Assembly: GCF_958295425.1 (NCBI RefSeq)
Contig: NC_081147.1
Coordinates: 1,695,690 to 1,759,689, forward strand
Length of the DNA: 64,000 nt
Reading direction: 5' to 3'
DNA from: Solea solea
Taxonomy: Eukaryota > Chordata > Actinopteri > Pleuronectiformes > Soleidae
Positions 24,761-38,599 of the stretch are shown here, in pieces. Position numbers and translations under genes: made by a program. The notes under the pieces are model-generated. The model was not told where the DNA came from. It searched no databases and worked only from the letters and a program-made list of their open reading frames with translations. Position 1 is the first letter of the stretch. Every line of letters begins with the position of its first letter.

Positions 24761-26248
24761 TTTATTCCAGAAAATCCTCAGAGTCGCATAACAACAACAA
24801 CACCATTCTGATTGATTTCCGACCAAACGCCTCCATAGTTACACCCTGGATATCATTTACGACTCCATTTTTATATGTATTTGGGGGAAAAAAAGGTCTT
24901 TAAGCTCCAGCCTCTCAGAATTGAAGTACTGTTTATCCTTAGTCCTCATTAATTTGTTTTTTCAGGCCAGTTTTTATTAAGTAAAACAATACAAAAAAAA
25001 AAACCTACTTTCCAATTCTGCAAGTACCTTAATTAGGAAGCTCGAGACTGCGCTGAAATCAAAAACAAAGGGAGAAGCACAAAGTTAGCATTTCTGAATT
25101 TGGCAAAGTCACACCATCACTTCTGCTCTCTGTCCGTTCATCACGATCAATGTTCTCGTTTTAAAGAGCAGTTTGACACAGAGTCTGTCAGAGCACCTCT
25201 AACGTCTCAGAAACCGAAAATCCTGATGTATCATAAAATATTGGTTATTTCAAGAGAGAGAGGAGAATAATTGTCAAATGTAGGAGGAAAAAGTAGCTGA
25301 AGGTCAGAAAAGTCCTTGTAATCACGCAGTTCCACGTCTTTCCAAACAGATTAGCTGTGGTTCCAGTTCTTGATTCTTGGGGGAACTCTGGACTTGTACT
25401 AGTTCTTGGTTCTTGAACTGGTTCCAATGAGAACTGTTGGTTCCTTGGTGCTTCCCAGTGTTTCCTATCATTCTCATCAGGACCATTTATTGCATTCCAG
25501 GAAATGTGTTGTGACCATTTTCCAGTTTTGGGGGTGATGTCTCCTCCCTCTTTGTGTCAGTCAGATTTTAGGTTTTGGAAAATATTTTTAGTTTTGTTTG
25601 TTTTCGTCTTTTCGACTCGTGACGGGTCTTACAGCAGGGGATGACTACGCCCCCTGGTGGTCAAAACATGTCAAGGTAATCCAAAAAAACTTATTTTTTG
25701 TCAGTGATAGTACCGAGAAGAGTATGAAAGTATGAATCTTTTTGGACTGACTCATCTTTCGTACCCGTTCAGGGGGAAACATGGGGGTTAAGTGTCTTCC
25801 CCACGGACACATCGGCATGTAGATAAGTAGGAGTTGAAGACATAACCTTCAAGTTGAAAGACCATCGCCTTGTACACATTAGTAGAAAGATTTTGTTGTA
25901 ATGGTTCCCCGTACATGACGTATTCTGTGATCTGTGATCCGCGTCATCAGCTCGATTTTGGGTTGGGAAGCTACGTGGAGCTTGCACGGTTGGATGTGTT
26001 TTTGGTTTGTTAATAAATCAAATAAATGTAAATGAATGTAAAGGTAAATTTGGAAGATTTATAGATGCTTTTATAGTTTAAAAATGTTTATAGATATTTT
26101 TTTACGAGTCCCTTTTTCAATTGACGTCTGGGGACAGAAAGAAGAAAGTTTTTTGAAAATGAATTAAACGCTTTATCTGTTCGCTTGTAGGAGGGAACGT
26201 ACAGTTTATATTATCCCTGCTGTGTTTGAAGGATAAGTTGAGGGGGTG

Positions 26249-26269
26249 GTGTGTGTGTGTGTGTGTGTG
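26249..26269. repeat. (GT)n microsatellite
   Basis: About 10 GT units. Confidence 0.95.
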
Positions 26270-26513
26270 CATTCATCCACTAATCTCATATCTACCTTCC
26301 TCTCAAGATGATTAAAAGCATAGGAGCTAACAGCGGAGCATCATCACGACACAACCTTAAATCACACACTGATTTATTGTGTAGATGACTTATCTCTCTC
26401 TCGCACACACACACAAAATGCTAATAACCAGCAGAAAGGTTAAAGTACACACATACATTAATGGTTGCATGCATACAAACGCACAAATACTCCTGTATTT
26501 AATTCTTACATGT

Positions 26514-26537
26514 CACACACACACACACACACACACA
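26514..26537. repeat. (CA)n microsatellite
   Basis: About 12 CA units. Confidence 0.95.
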
Positions 26538-26986
26538 ACATGGCCACCGCTCAGTAATCCAGTGGACTAAAGCTCCCGTCCCCTCGTCTGTGTCACCGCC
26601 GCGGACCTTCTATTGATTTGTGCTCCTCTAAAGTCAGCGGCTGTCAGCCTGTCATGTCCGCCCGTCATTCAAAACCCCGGCCTGGAAAAACCTGGAAGGC
26701 CCTGAGACGCTGATTTACAGTTCCCCACTGACTCCAGGTCAGCGTGTGCTCTGATTAGAGAGAAACGTGATTTACTTAAAGAAGAAAACACAGCGCAAAA
26801 CCTGAAGGTTTCTGTGTTTTAGTAGCATATTTCAGAGTGTATGTGCAGAGGTGAAAGGTCACTGCTGTGTGACCTTCATTTGTTTCTTTAGGGCAGTTTT
26901 TTATTAAATTATGAATTTCTCATCTGCATTTATATAAATATACATTATTTATAAAACATTAGAACTACATGTCTTTTTATACGTAT

Positions 26987-27104
26987 ATGGATGGATGGAT
27001 GGATGGATGAAATGAAGACATGATGGATGTATAGTTAGATTATTAGCCTGAAATGTACATAGCAAGATAAGAAAAGATGGATGGATGGATGGATGTATAG
27101 ATGT

Positions 27105-27164
<60 letters not shown>
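26987..27164. repeat. (ATGG)n and (GATA)n microsatellites
   Basis: ATGG runs at about 26987-27010 and 27076-27095, then GATA at 27108-27164 (about 14 units). The complementary-strand frames through these encode SIYLSIYL-type peptides and are artefacts. Confidence 0.95.
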
Positions 27165-27242
27165 GTCTATTGTCATACAGAGAAACTGAACATGCTCCCG
27201 GGCACAAATGTCAATTTTGAGTAAATATGCACAGACAAATAA

Positions 27243-27281
27243 ACACACACACACACACAGACACACACACACACACACACA
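27243..27281. repeat. (CA)n microsatellite
   Basis: Nineteen CA units with one AG interruption; CCAT repeats follow near 27315-27331. Confidence 0.95.
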
Positions 27282-27501
27282 TGCCTCAGGTGATTTCCTG
27301 ACCAGGCTGCCTGCATCCATCCATCCATCCATCTCTCCATCTCCTCCTCCCCCTCTTCTTCTTCTCCCACTTTGAATGTTTCATATAATGAAACTCAAAC
27401 TCCCTGTGGCAGAAAGACAGAATACAAATGAGACGAGGAATGAGAATGAGGAGGGGGAAAAAAACTCTATAAGAGAAGAAGAAAAGGATTCATGGAAAGA
27501 G

Positions 27502-27524
27502 AGTGTGTGTGTGTGTGTGTGTGT
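27502..27524. repeat. (GT)n microsatellite
   Basis: About 11 GT units. Confidence 0.95.
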
Positions 27525-28124
27525 TACGGAAGAGGAGTGAAACATGTCATAATGGCATTTCTCCTCCTTCGCTCGGGAGGAAAATTAAGTTTTTTCCCTA
27601 AAGTTCACTTCCATGGAAGAGGCGATGATGGATGGCTGAATGTGTCGGCAGGAGAAACCACCATCCCTCATCGCACCACTCCAATTAAAATGTGACAGGA
27701 AGTGTTTTCTTTTTTTTTTTTCCCCTCCCTCCGCTGCTGATCAACCACACTGTTTACTCCCCTGGTTTAAAGCGGAGAGGCGTCTGTGTTCTGTGGAGGG
27801 AGAGGCCGGGTGGACTCTCTTACACGTGGGAGAGTAATGAGAGCTGTCGGTGGAAATGAAGAGGGATGGAGAGCTGTGGCATCTGCATGGGAACGAACGA
27901 GACGACGACGCAGGCAGGTTTTCTGTGGTCGCTGTGGAGGAAGCCGGCGTTCGAAAAAAGAGACGAGGAGGGAAAAAACACACGCCGTGTTTCAGTGTTG
28001 TCAGGAGATGGACACTGCTCTAAGGTCTCGCTGCCTCCCAGCATGTTTATCTTCTCCTCTGTTGTCTTGTCTGGATGTAACGGACGGAGGAGAAGGACTG
28101 AATAAAACAGCCAGAAGAGGAAAA

Positions 28125-28560
28125 TAACAGATTTTAGCCACTTACTAAAACCCACATCAGATTAAGTCTAATATATCTAAGGAATAAGTTAGATGCTTGG
28201 TCTTGAAAAGGACTTTTCTGACTAATACCGTGTACTGTACACTCTCCCACATTAAACCCCATAGAGAAAATAGGTGATTTTAGCTTGTGGGGAAACTGGT
28301 CTTCTGCTGTGTCACTGAGGTTAATGTGAACGAAGGGTTTCAAACACCTAAGTCACAAAATAACACATGTGAGTTCATGACAGAGGCAGCGGTGGATCAA
28401 CAACTGCTGTGTGCTGTGGTGTTAAAATCACTGTTTTTTTCTATGGGATTTGGTGCAGGAGAGTGACTGGGTTTACAAAATGGTACAAACTTATTTTCCG
28501 GTCAGAAAAGTCTATTTAACAGTGAGATAAAGCGGTAAATACATTATAAAGTAAGATGAA
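28125..28560. mobile_element. Foldback/MITE-like element, copy 2
   Basis: Shares 'gattttagccacttactaaa' with copy 1 and the 41.7-kb copy. Inverted arms: 'ccccatagagaaaataggtg' near 28257 faces 'ctatgggatttggtgcagga' near 28441; 'ggcagcggtggatcaacaac' is also shared with copy 1. Ends not precisely defined. Non-coding. Confidence 0.65.
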
Positions 28561-30289
28561 AAGATTGTATTCTGCTTTGCAATTAATAGTACTCGTAATA
28601 ATAGAATTGCTCCATTATGGGGATGAAACAGCTGAGCTTGCAGTCTTGAGTAACTACTGATACCTTTATCGGCTTAATATAGTAGTTTTACCTATTTGGT
28701 TGTGAGCTACTAAGCTTTTAACACACCATGTTTTGGGATTTTGGATCATATTAGAGTTTACCAATATCCAATTACCAATTGAGCTTTTTATCATCTAATG
28801 ACTATCCATGCCTTACAGCAATACTGGACCCAACGTTGACCTGATTTACTGTATAAAAAGTGGATCCAAACCAGTGTAAGTCCTGGGTTGGGTCCAAGGA
28901 TTCAGGTGGACCTGGGGAAAAACCTCTAGATCCTCTACTCGTCCCTCTTCATTAGCGCCTCCCCTGCTCATCTTTCAAACTCTTTGTCCCCAAAGACGTT
29001 GAGGTCCAGAGTCTCTTTTACGACTTTTAGCAAAAGTTCCCGAGTTCCTCCCGAGTCTGAAGCTCCCGGCGTTTGATAAAAATGTTCATTAATTTCACAG
29101 TTTCACCATTTGAGTCGGGAAGAGATTTACGACGCCCTAATGTGTTCGCCTCGCGCCAGCATTACTCTCACTGCTGATGTTTATTCATGAAGAATAAGAA
29201 CCAAAAAAAAGTAAATCATCACCTCCTCAGCTGTCGCATCGCGACATAATGGGTAAAAAAAGAGAAGAAGGAAAAACTCTCTGTCTTTCTTTTAAACTTT
29301 CTTTTCCACCAGATTCCTGCCCCTGAAATGAGCCATGGTTCCTCGATGTCCGTGAGCATGTGTGTGTGAGGCAAATATATTAGTTCAATAAAAGAGTAGA
29401 GCGGCTCCCCCTCGCCCACATACCCTACAGACGCCGCCCTATAAATATTTAATGTCTCACAGCCATTGTCGTACTTTTTCCGCTGACGGCAGCTCAATGA
29501 AAAACAGGCGATTCTGCGTAATTCAGAGCGTTCCTCATCTAATTTGTAGCCTGTGACTCGTCCTCGTCTCCATGCCGTTTGTCGCCGTGAATAACTTTGG
29601 TTTCCTTGATGTGAAGCGTGGAGCAAATTGGACATCGGGAGAAGAGAGAGTTACATTGCTTTACAACCCCCCTAAGGCCCGATAATGGTACGTTCCCCGC
29701 CGTCTTTACCACATATACTGTTTTCCGTCTCGGTAAACCACAAGGTGCGCTTGATTTATGCTGAACCATTAGTTCCACTTGGTCGTGCTGGTGCGCCGCA
29801 GTGGGGTGATGCTAGTAATGAGGACGTCAGCGGGGAAAGGCTGATGGCCTGAGCGGTTAATTGGTGCCTGTTAATGCCGCGGTGGCCGCGCGGGTTAAGA
29901 CGAGTCCCCGCAGGCCGATCTGTCGGCTACAATCGTCGGATAAATACATCTAAGTGTTGTCCGAGGGACGTTCAAGCCTCGTTTTCACACAATTAGAGCA
30001 GGAGAAGTTTGTCTGTGTAGCATCATTAGCAAAGAGCACAACATCAGTATTGACTCTAAACAAGGGAAGAAGTAAGTAAAGTGAGAGTTAAGTTAAGGAA
30101 CGTCTGTCTGTCTTTCATCGTATAACTGTCCAACAGTTCACGTGACAGGCTTCAAACTTGGCAGGTGACTTACGAAGAGTACCAGTGTGTGCAGTGCCGA
30201 CTTTAGCGGTGTTTGGATAAGAAATTCAAGAGATATGTTTATTTTGTGGAGTTTCAGTGAATGTGTAAGACTTAAACACAGTAAGTGTA

Positions 30290-31050
30290 AAACAATATTG
30301 AAAAGTGTTAAAAAAGACACTTTTACAAAGCTTTAGACAAATTGTGTGATGTGAAACACTTTTTCAAGTGTTGAGACAATTGTACATTTTTAGAAAACTC
30401 AAGTTGAGACAAAATTGTTACTTTAGAAAACAAATTTATAAAATTTTACCCACTTTCACAAATCCTGAAAACAAATCTGCTAAAGTTATGTAATATTGTA
30501 ATTTTCACAAAGTGTGAAGCAAATTTACAAAAATTGAGACAAATGTACATATTAAAAAACAAAATTTGCAAAACACAATTAGAAATCATGAAACCAGATT
30601 AACTGAAGTTGAAACCAATTTTAAAAAATCCTGAAACAAATTTTCCAACATTTTAATTTGAGAAAATTTACATTGTTACAAAATTTTAATCACTTTTACA
30701 AATCCTGAAAACAAATCTGATGAAGTCAATGTAATTCTACATTTTTACAAAGCGTGAAGCAAATTTACAAACGTTGAGACAAATTTAACTCAAGGACATA
30801 AAAATTACATTTTAGAAAACAAATTTACAAAATATGAAACACATTAACACATCCTACAAACAAATTTACTGAAGTTGAGACAAATTTACAAAAGCTTAGA
30901 CAAAATTTTAATTTTATAAAACAAAGCTACATAATTTACCTACAAATTGTTAAAACAAATTTACAAAAGTTGAGAAAAAATTTGTTGTCTAAAATGTAAT
31001 CTTAATGTCCTTAAGGTAAATTTGTGTCAAGCTTTGTAAAAGTATTTAAT
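30290..31050. repeat. AT-rich degenerate tandem array
   Basis: Built from variants of 'aaatttacaaaagttgagac' and 'cacaaatcctgaaaacaaat'. A larger unit is visible: 'acaaatcctgaaaacaaatc' near 30459 recurs near 30699, about 240 bp apart, each followed by 'gtgaagcaaatttacaaa'. Both strands are rich in stops. Confidence 0.8.
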
Positions 31051-32399
31051 CCTTTGTTATATTGTTTTGCACTTACTGGCCACTGTCATACAAACAGATA
31101 AACATTATCAGATAAATCAAAGACCTTTATCCTTTTTTAAATGCACTTAAATGCAGCTCAGCACTTTATGAATGAACCGCGGCTGGATTTAAGCGTTCCC
31201 ACCCGCCAACAACAACATCTGGCACTTTGACTTCCTGAGCTCGTCGGAACATAAATCTGCTCCTCAGACACGCACCGCCGGCTCAGCTTCCTGTCATCCC
31301 GAGCAGGAGGTGAACGGTGAAAGCTTCCGGCGCCGCGGCGCACGTGTCCCATGAGCCGCTGCCGTTGTGTGCGAGGACCATGGTTTGTGTGAATGGATGT
31401 GGACAGATGGGGATCAAACCACAATCAGAAGGGAAGTGAGAAGACATATCTGTGACCCGTTTGCAGAGCAGCGTCTTCTCTCTTTGAATCTGCCTGAACT
31501 CTATTCATAACCAAACAGAAAGTTTCATTGTTACTGTTCCTGCAAGTGACATTAATAAATAAAATATGTGTAGAAGAAGACTTAGAGTCTAAGTGAAGGT
31601 AGAAGAGGTCGACTAATCCATTGTTTTAGCAGATTTATTGGCTCTAATAGGACATTTTAAAAACCTATCATGGTGACTTCACCTGATTTAGGTTGTTTAC
31701 GCCACCACGTTGGCAGGTTCTGAACTTTAAATCCAGACCTGCAGTTTTATCTGTGAAAGTTCTCTGTCATCAAGGTCACAGTTATCTTCAGTAGTTAGCT
31801 GTAGGCAACTAAAGCTAACTACTGAGGATGACCTGCAGTATTCTGACATTTTTATCATAAAATTTCCCTCATTGTACTCAAGGGAACGCTCACACATCGC
31901 AATAAAATCATGTCAAATATAAGTTAATTAGCGGTGGAGTCTGTAACGACACTCAAGTTAGCGTCCTGATTCACAGCTTCCTGGTCAGCAGTTAAGGGGA
32001 AACTTACAACAATCGCACCCAAACTTACCTAACTCTGTCAAGTAGAATAAAGGTTTTATTAATGTCAGTGTGTCATTAAAATACAGCAAGACTTAGTACA
32101 TTTTAGTCCGAAGCACTTGAACATGAGTAAGAAAAGTAAAAACTTCACGGTAAAAGTTTTTAGCAGATCAGTCAATGTTCAGCAAAGTTACAGGGAACCA
32201 CCTGTTTCGTGGCGAATGGTTTAAATTTGCCAGAATTCCGATGGTTGCCGTGACCACGCCCTTTTGAATCTGCGAGACCTTTTGGTAACTTTTCATCTTT
32301 GTTGTCTCTGCTACAAATTGACACATTTTAAAAATAGATTTTTTACTTGCAAAGAAGGATAACGATAGCCCCCAAACAACACAGAGGCAGGTAACGTTA

Positions 32400-32615
32400 G
32401 GTGCTTTATTTGCACACAATACCCCGTATGAAACGAAAGGGAAAAAGTGGAAACACATCACCGATGCGGTGGCATTTCACATCGCCAAAGATATGGTTCC
32501 CATATATACCGTAGAAACGGTTGGCTTCATCCATATGCTGAAAGTGATAGACCCCTGTTACCAATTTGGTATTGTATCCAGAGAGGATTATCAAGGACAT
32601 ATTTATCCAGATCAG
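32400..32615 (+). pseudogene. hAT transposase fragment (ZBED-type)
   Basis: One frame from about 32424 reads PYETKGKKWKHITDAVAFHI, then AKDMVPIYTVETVGFIHMLK and VIDPCYQFGIVSRED. This matches the segment of ZBED-type hAT transposases that carries IAKDM.P...VE..GF..ML...DP.Y..PSR, just after the BED finger and helical region. It has no start, no catalytic DDE region and runs into a TG repeat at 32625, so it is a dead remnant in intron 2. The surrounding 32160-32400 may be part of the same element but has no recognisable frame. Confidence 0.7.
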
Positions 32616-32624
32616 ACTAGTACA

Positions 32625-32642
32625 TGTGTGTGTGTGTGTGTG
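32625..32642. repeat. (TG)n microsatellite
   Basis: Nine TG units directly after the transposase fragment. Confidence 0.95.
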
Positions 32643-32803
32643 GTACACAGAGGTTTTGTGAAGCTCAGGTTTGTACAGTGAGCAGAAAATGCTGAGAGGC
32701 CGAGCCCACTTTGTTTGTTTCTTCCTGCTTTATTGCTGTTGTCACTTGTTTTTAATGAAAGTGGAGTTCAGCAGAGGAATGGGGAGGGGTGGGGGGTGAT
32801 GAC

Positions 32804-32822
32804 TGTGTGTGTGTGTGTGTGT
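32804..32822. repeat. (TG)n microsatellite
   Basis: About nine TG units. Confidence 0.95.
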
Positions 32823-35149
32823 TCATTTTATTCCCTGGAATGAACTGTTCCCATTCACTTCAACTGAGCAGTTGAAATTCAGTGCAGTTTTATGATGTGT
32901 TTGGACTGCAACTAACAATTATTTACGCGATCAATTTAGTGGTAGAAAATGCGAAATGCTAAAAAATCTATAACGTTTGTAAATTGTTGGCAAATTTGTG
33001 CATCAGTTAATCAATCAATCAATGGGCAGAACTTTCATTAAATACAGACAACTGAAAAAATGGAGAGCCTTCGTCAGGAATTACACTTTCCACGTCCACA
33101 AGTGTGCGCAACATAACATTTGCAGGCTATAGGAGGTTAGCAGAGCCATGTTTGTCAAGGCTAACTACGTAGCAAGATGTGCTAATTTTGCTAAAGGGAT
33201 GGTGATGTGATGTCCGCCATTGTTGGACGCACATTGACCGACGAAAAAACATTGTTAACGGGGAGGAACAACCTTGTCCGATGTCTCTGTTTGAGCTAAA
33301 CTGTGATTTGATTGACTGACGCTTGGAAAGTTGAACTTTTCGGCCATTTAAATGGAATGCTTGGAAGTGTTTGTGTCGACACCTCCACCATGTGTGTCCC
33401 AGCACGAACCGCTTCACCACCGTGCTTCCAAGCCAGAAATACAATTACTTCACGTATAAACCTGCGACAGCTCACGACGACACATATTTTGGACGTTTTA
33501 ATTATGAAAATAATTCATTTAATTCAAGAGACAAGGACTATGTCATGGACGCGGACCTCCCAAGTGCAGAGTAAAATACATATTTGAGCGTGTGTCCACC
33601 AAGACAGTTAATGAGCTGTCTCTACATTCACCTGTCTTCCTCCTTTTCTTCTTCCTGTGTTCTGTCATTTATCGGAAAGTTGTAAAGTAAACTGTCTTTA
33701 TTAAGTGAACAGCGGCAGCAGCAGGAAAGAAGCAGAGAAGAAAAAGAAAAGGAAGAAGACAGGTTTTAGGGAATTAGCTTCTCCTCGTCAGCTTTTTTTT
33801 TTCTTCTCCTGTCAAACCATAGGAGGGACGTCAAAAAAAAAAGACAAATGATGACATCCTCTCGCTCGCGTCTCTCCCGCCGAGCAACGCGAACACTTTG
33901 AAGCGGGGGATTTCGTAGGGAAGCGCGATGCGGAGGAAGCGTGTCAGAGTTAAACCTGAAAGAGCCACTCAGCGTGAAAACAGTGTGATAATGTAAGATC
34001 CCGCTGGTTTGTTGATAAAGACTCCGGAGCAGACGACGAGACGTTTAAAAGCCTCTTCTCTCTGCGTCTGTGGAGACGTCTGTGGAGACGTTAGACCAGA
34101 AAGCTTCTCAGTGAGAGCGAGTGTTTGTTGGGATTAAAAAAGAAAGGGCAAATAAATTCAGTTTATTTTCGTGATGTTGTTACAGTTCTTCCACGGCAAC
34201 AAGAGGAGGTGTATCTGCGACTGTGCGATACACATAAACACCAGTTTATCAGGTACACTTGGATAAAACTAAAAATCTACTGTCAGGAAGATTATAATGT
34301 TCTCACACGTGGAAACTGTTCAAAAGCAGTTTTATTTCAACTCGATACGACTTACAACTAAAACAGTAGCCTGAATAAGCTGCTACCTCCTTGACTTCTA
34401 CCCTAGCGCCCTCTACAACTCTCATTTTTAATGTTTATTTATTTTTCACAATGCAAAAACACGTACATATACATCTGCTGTGTCATGAGTTTGAAAAATA
34501 TTATGTTAATTTCACGACAGAAGACGCTAAATAATGAACACAAGTAAACACAAAAATATCAGTATCTATTATCGGTCCAGGCAAGCAGGATATATTGGCA
34601 TATCGGATATTGACAAAAAATATGAACGCCTCACTGGTCATTTTAAATAATTCTGCTTCAATATTGAACTCGTTAAAAAAAAAAAAATTGTTTTTCTGTT
34701 TTATGGAAGTCCCTCTGGAGAATAATCAGCTTATTTGTGTTCCTGCATAATTTTTCCTCCGTTTCTTTTACCAGTTTTTCCCTTTGTGAGTGAAGAAACT
34801 GTTTTAGCTGCGTCTTTTAAAAGAATCTGCAGGGGAAGAAAAATTGGGGGGGAATGGAAACAAAGACTGACAAATTGTTAATTGGTGGAGGAGATAAATT
34901 GTGTTTGTGAAGCTTTAGAAGTCTGAAGAGAGAAGTGCAGCAGGATCATTACTGTTGTCCCTCAAAGACGTTTGGCTGTTGTTCAAGAATCAATACTTTG
35001 AACTTGGTTATTTTAGTTTACTCAGAAACAGAACAGAAACGTTGCTGATGTTGTGAAAAAGTAGTTAAAACGTCTCTCATCAGGTTTGCATTTATGGAAA
35101 CTGACGACAAACTACTTCAGTTCACGATAAATAAAGTTAACAAGTTAAA

Positions 35150-35745
35150 TGAGTTTAACTTTAGCTCACTATTTAGCTAAATTAAAGATAGCTAACATTT
35201 TATTTAGCTAGCTTAAATCATCTAACGTAAATTTAGCTAACAACTATTCCGCTAAACTAGGGTTAGCTAACATTTTATTGAGCTAACCTTAGATGAGCAA
35301 ACTTTTTGATTTTGTTTAGCTAACTTCAGTTTAAATGATCTGACGTAGGTTAAGCCAACAACACCTCAACTAGACTTGGCTAACTTTTTTTATTGATCTA
35401 ATATTTATTTATTTATATATTAATATATTTATTTATTTATTTTTGCTAACTTTTGTTCAGCTAAATATGTAGCTAAACTACAGTTATCTAAAATTATATT
35501 CAGCTAACATAAGTTTAAAGTAACAAACTTTATTTCAGATATTTAGCTAACAATTTAGCTAAAGTAGAGTTGACATTTTATGTAGCTAACATAATATTAA
35601 AGTAACTAACTATTTAGTTATCATTAAATAAGATAACTTTTTAGTTCAGCTAGCTGTTCCGCTAAACTTAAATTTGCTAACTTTTTATTTAGCAAACTTT
35701 AAATTAAATTAACTTTAGCTAACTATTTTTGCTTAAATCAACTTA
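35150..35745. repeat. Degenerate array of TTAGCTAAC-type units
   Basis: Dozens of variants of 'tttagctaac' and 'gctaacattttatttagcta' with AT-rich spacers; no fixed long period is obvious. Related TTAGCT words occur at 41950-42200 and 43250-43560. Confidence 0.75.
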
Positions 35746-37921
35746 AATTTTGTTTTACACATTAAATCGACAGAGAAATTTGTATTAATTAATTTTCATT
35801 GTGTTTTTATCCAAAGTGAATTTTCTTTTCTGAAACTTTCCGTTCAAATCAGAGTTTCTGTATAAATGATACAATTGTCCACCATGTTTGTAGTTTTTAT
35901 TTGCTTCAGCATCAGTTTCCTCCTCTGTCTAAAGTATTTTAACTCAGAAATTCTCACTCTTTTTAAAATTGGCAGGCCACAGATTGCAGTTTAATTTCAT
36001 CTGCAGCTCATGATTGAACATCTTTACTGCTTTGTCCGGCTTTTATCACGATGCGCTGTGCGTAAATCGATCGTTAATCAATCGTTTGGTCTAATTAGGC
36101 ACTGAACGTGGAAGTCACGTAACGAACAAGAACCTGCAGAGGAATTTAATGATTTTTGTTTTTCTTCTTCTGTCTTTTTCCTGGAGGAACTTCAACCCAA
36201 TGATTCTTCTCTATGGATTAAGCCACAGTTTGTCTGTGTGTCTGTGTGAGTGTGTGCGATGATATCCGTCCCCTGTGGCCTGCAGCCGTCCTCACACAGT
36301 GACAGCGAGAGTAATTGGCCATCAAAATAATCCCTCATTCCCAGTTTGCCTCCAGCGAATAGAATTACATCCAGTTTAGCCGCAAACACTGAACACAAAC
36401 TCTGTGATTGTGCGTTCCAGAGTGTGTGTCTGTGTGTGTTCATGTTCATGATCCGACCTCCTGATTTATTGCAAAAGCAACGTAATCTGTAGCCAAGTAT
36501 TATAATAAAGCATCTGTGCTGCACACAAGGCGACTGATGAGGATTAAAACTAATGGGATTAAAGGAATTTAGATGAAGTTTTGTGTCTTAATTGTTTCAC
36601 AGACAAAAGCCTCATAATGAAGCCTTGTCTTCAGATTTTTTACACTTTCTCTGTGTTTGTCTCGTCGTCAAGGAGCTTTTACTGTGAAGCATTAGTAAAA
36701 TGAATACACATCATTATAGTAATAGTGTGGGATCAGGATTATGTTCATTTTTTTTACCCAGAAGCAGTCGTTCCTGTCTACAGTTTTTGACGAATAAATG
36801 TGAATTTTCTGTGATGGATATGTGACCACACAAGTACGTTCCCATTCAATGTTGGTAAGAATCGCTGTGATATCTTCACAGATCAGGATGAATTTTTGTT
36901 ATGTTTATCTGAAATGGTGATAGCTATTATTAGGTAAAGTTCTACACAGATCCAGAAAGTTATTCTGGATCCAGTGGATGAAAATATAAATCATGCAGTG
37001 ACTAATTTACTAATTTAGAGATACAACTTCATTTGTATTAAAACATGGACATATAAATCTTAACTGAAAGTTTGGGGAAATTTAGGAAATTTTTTGGGGA
37101 CCCAAAAAAATCGCCCACGACTCATCTGTGGGCCCCGACCCAGGCTTTGGGAACAACCAAACTAAACTGTAGTTTTCTTCAATTGCCTTTCTCAAAGAAC
37201 ATATTTTCTCTTTGTTTTTGACATGTATCATATCCTATTATTATACATATGCGCATTATTGTAGTTCCTTTTCTCATGATTACTAGCAGGTGTTGAGGAT
37301 ACTGTCCTCTGTCTGTCTCTTGTCTCTGTTGACGTGAGATTCCGTGCAGAACAACGAGCGAGTAAAGTGAAGCGAGAGAGCAAATGACCACGTGATGTCT
37401 GGGAAATGAAAATTCCAAGATCTCACAGACAAAGACTGACTTTGACCAAGATCCCAAAGGACAATCACTTGTCCAGATAAAAGTGGACGCCGTCGAGTTG
37501 TCCTCTGATCTTAAGCTGTGTCAGCACATTCTGGTCCTTGAATTTGAGGGAATTAGTCCTGGAAAGTCATTGAATTTGGTGGAAAATTTGATGTGTGGGA
37601 ACCCCTTGTATCTTGATATTACGATATCAAAATCTAAGTCCATTTCTTGTCTTATGTCATGATATTGTTGTAATAATAATAATAATGATAACAGTTACAA
37701 TAGCGGCTGAAGATCCCGACAGTGAAGTTTGTTTCAGGAGGAAAAAAATCGTGTCAACGTCTTCTTACAACTTTAGAAAAAGTCCAAAAATTCCACGTCC
37801 TCGCCGTCTGTCGCTCAGACTCGGTGAGCGGTAAAGAGTCGTTTCACAGAAACTCCTCACTTTGTCTCTCGTCTCCTCGCTGAGACAGCGACTCAAGGTG
37901 AAAGTGAATAGAGTTCAGGCC

Positions 37922-37942
37922 TGTGTGTGTGTGTGTGTGTGC
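37922..37942. repeat. (TG)n microsatellite
   Basis: About ten TG units. Confidence 0.95.
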
Positions 37943-38599
37943 AGCTGCTCCATTGATTTGCTCTATTACCAGGTCGTACAAACACAAATGCGATTACTTT
38001 GGCAGCAGAAGTGGGTTCACGGCGGAGCGAGGGGTGTGGAGGACGGACACGCTGACACACTGACGGACAGCAGAGGCTCTGGCGTCTCTGTGGACGCGAC
38101 GTTAGCTTTCACAGTGACTTTATTCAACATTTCACTGTGTCAACGTCAAAGATCAAGCACATTCAGTTTGTATAAAAGAGCGTTTGACAGAGATCTGTGA
38201 ACTCTTCTCACACACAGATGAATCAAGAGTGGGTTTTATCAAACTTTATTTACTTTCACGTAAAAACAGAGTTACATGAAATAGAAAATGCAAAAGACAG
38301 CAAATTATCAATAAGAAACAACTTTAACGGTTGTTTTTAAGAATCGGAGATAAGTATGGGTTTACTGATAATTCTGTAATAGTACAAATCACAATATGTA
38401 TGTATTTCACTGCAACAGTGGAAGAAAAACAATATATTATGTTGTTTTAAGGAACCTCGAGGCTCAAGACACATGAATGTTTTACCACGTATTTGTGAAA
38501 CGCTTAGTTTATTTGTTTGTTTGTCGTTTCGCTCTCACTGAAAACGTGGCTGCCACTTACTTCATAGAATATATAATATACGACGTCTTAAGAACATGG

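Noticed and set aside
26949..27370. Minus-strand frames with YLSIYLSIYL and CVCVCV stretches
   Set aside because: Translation of GATA, ATGG and CA microsatellites.
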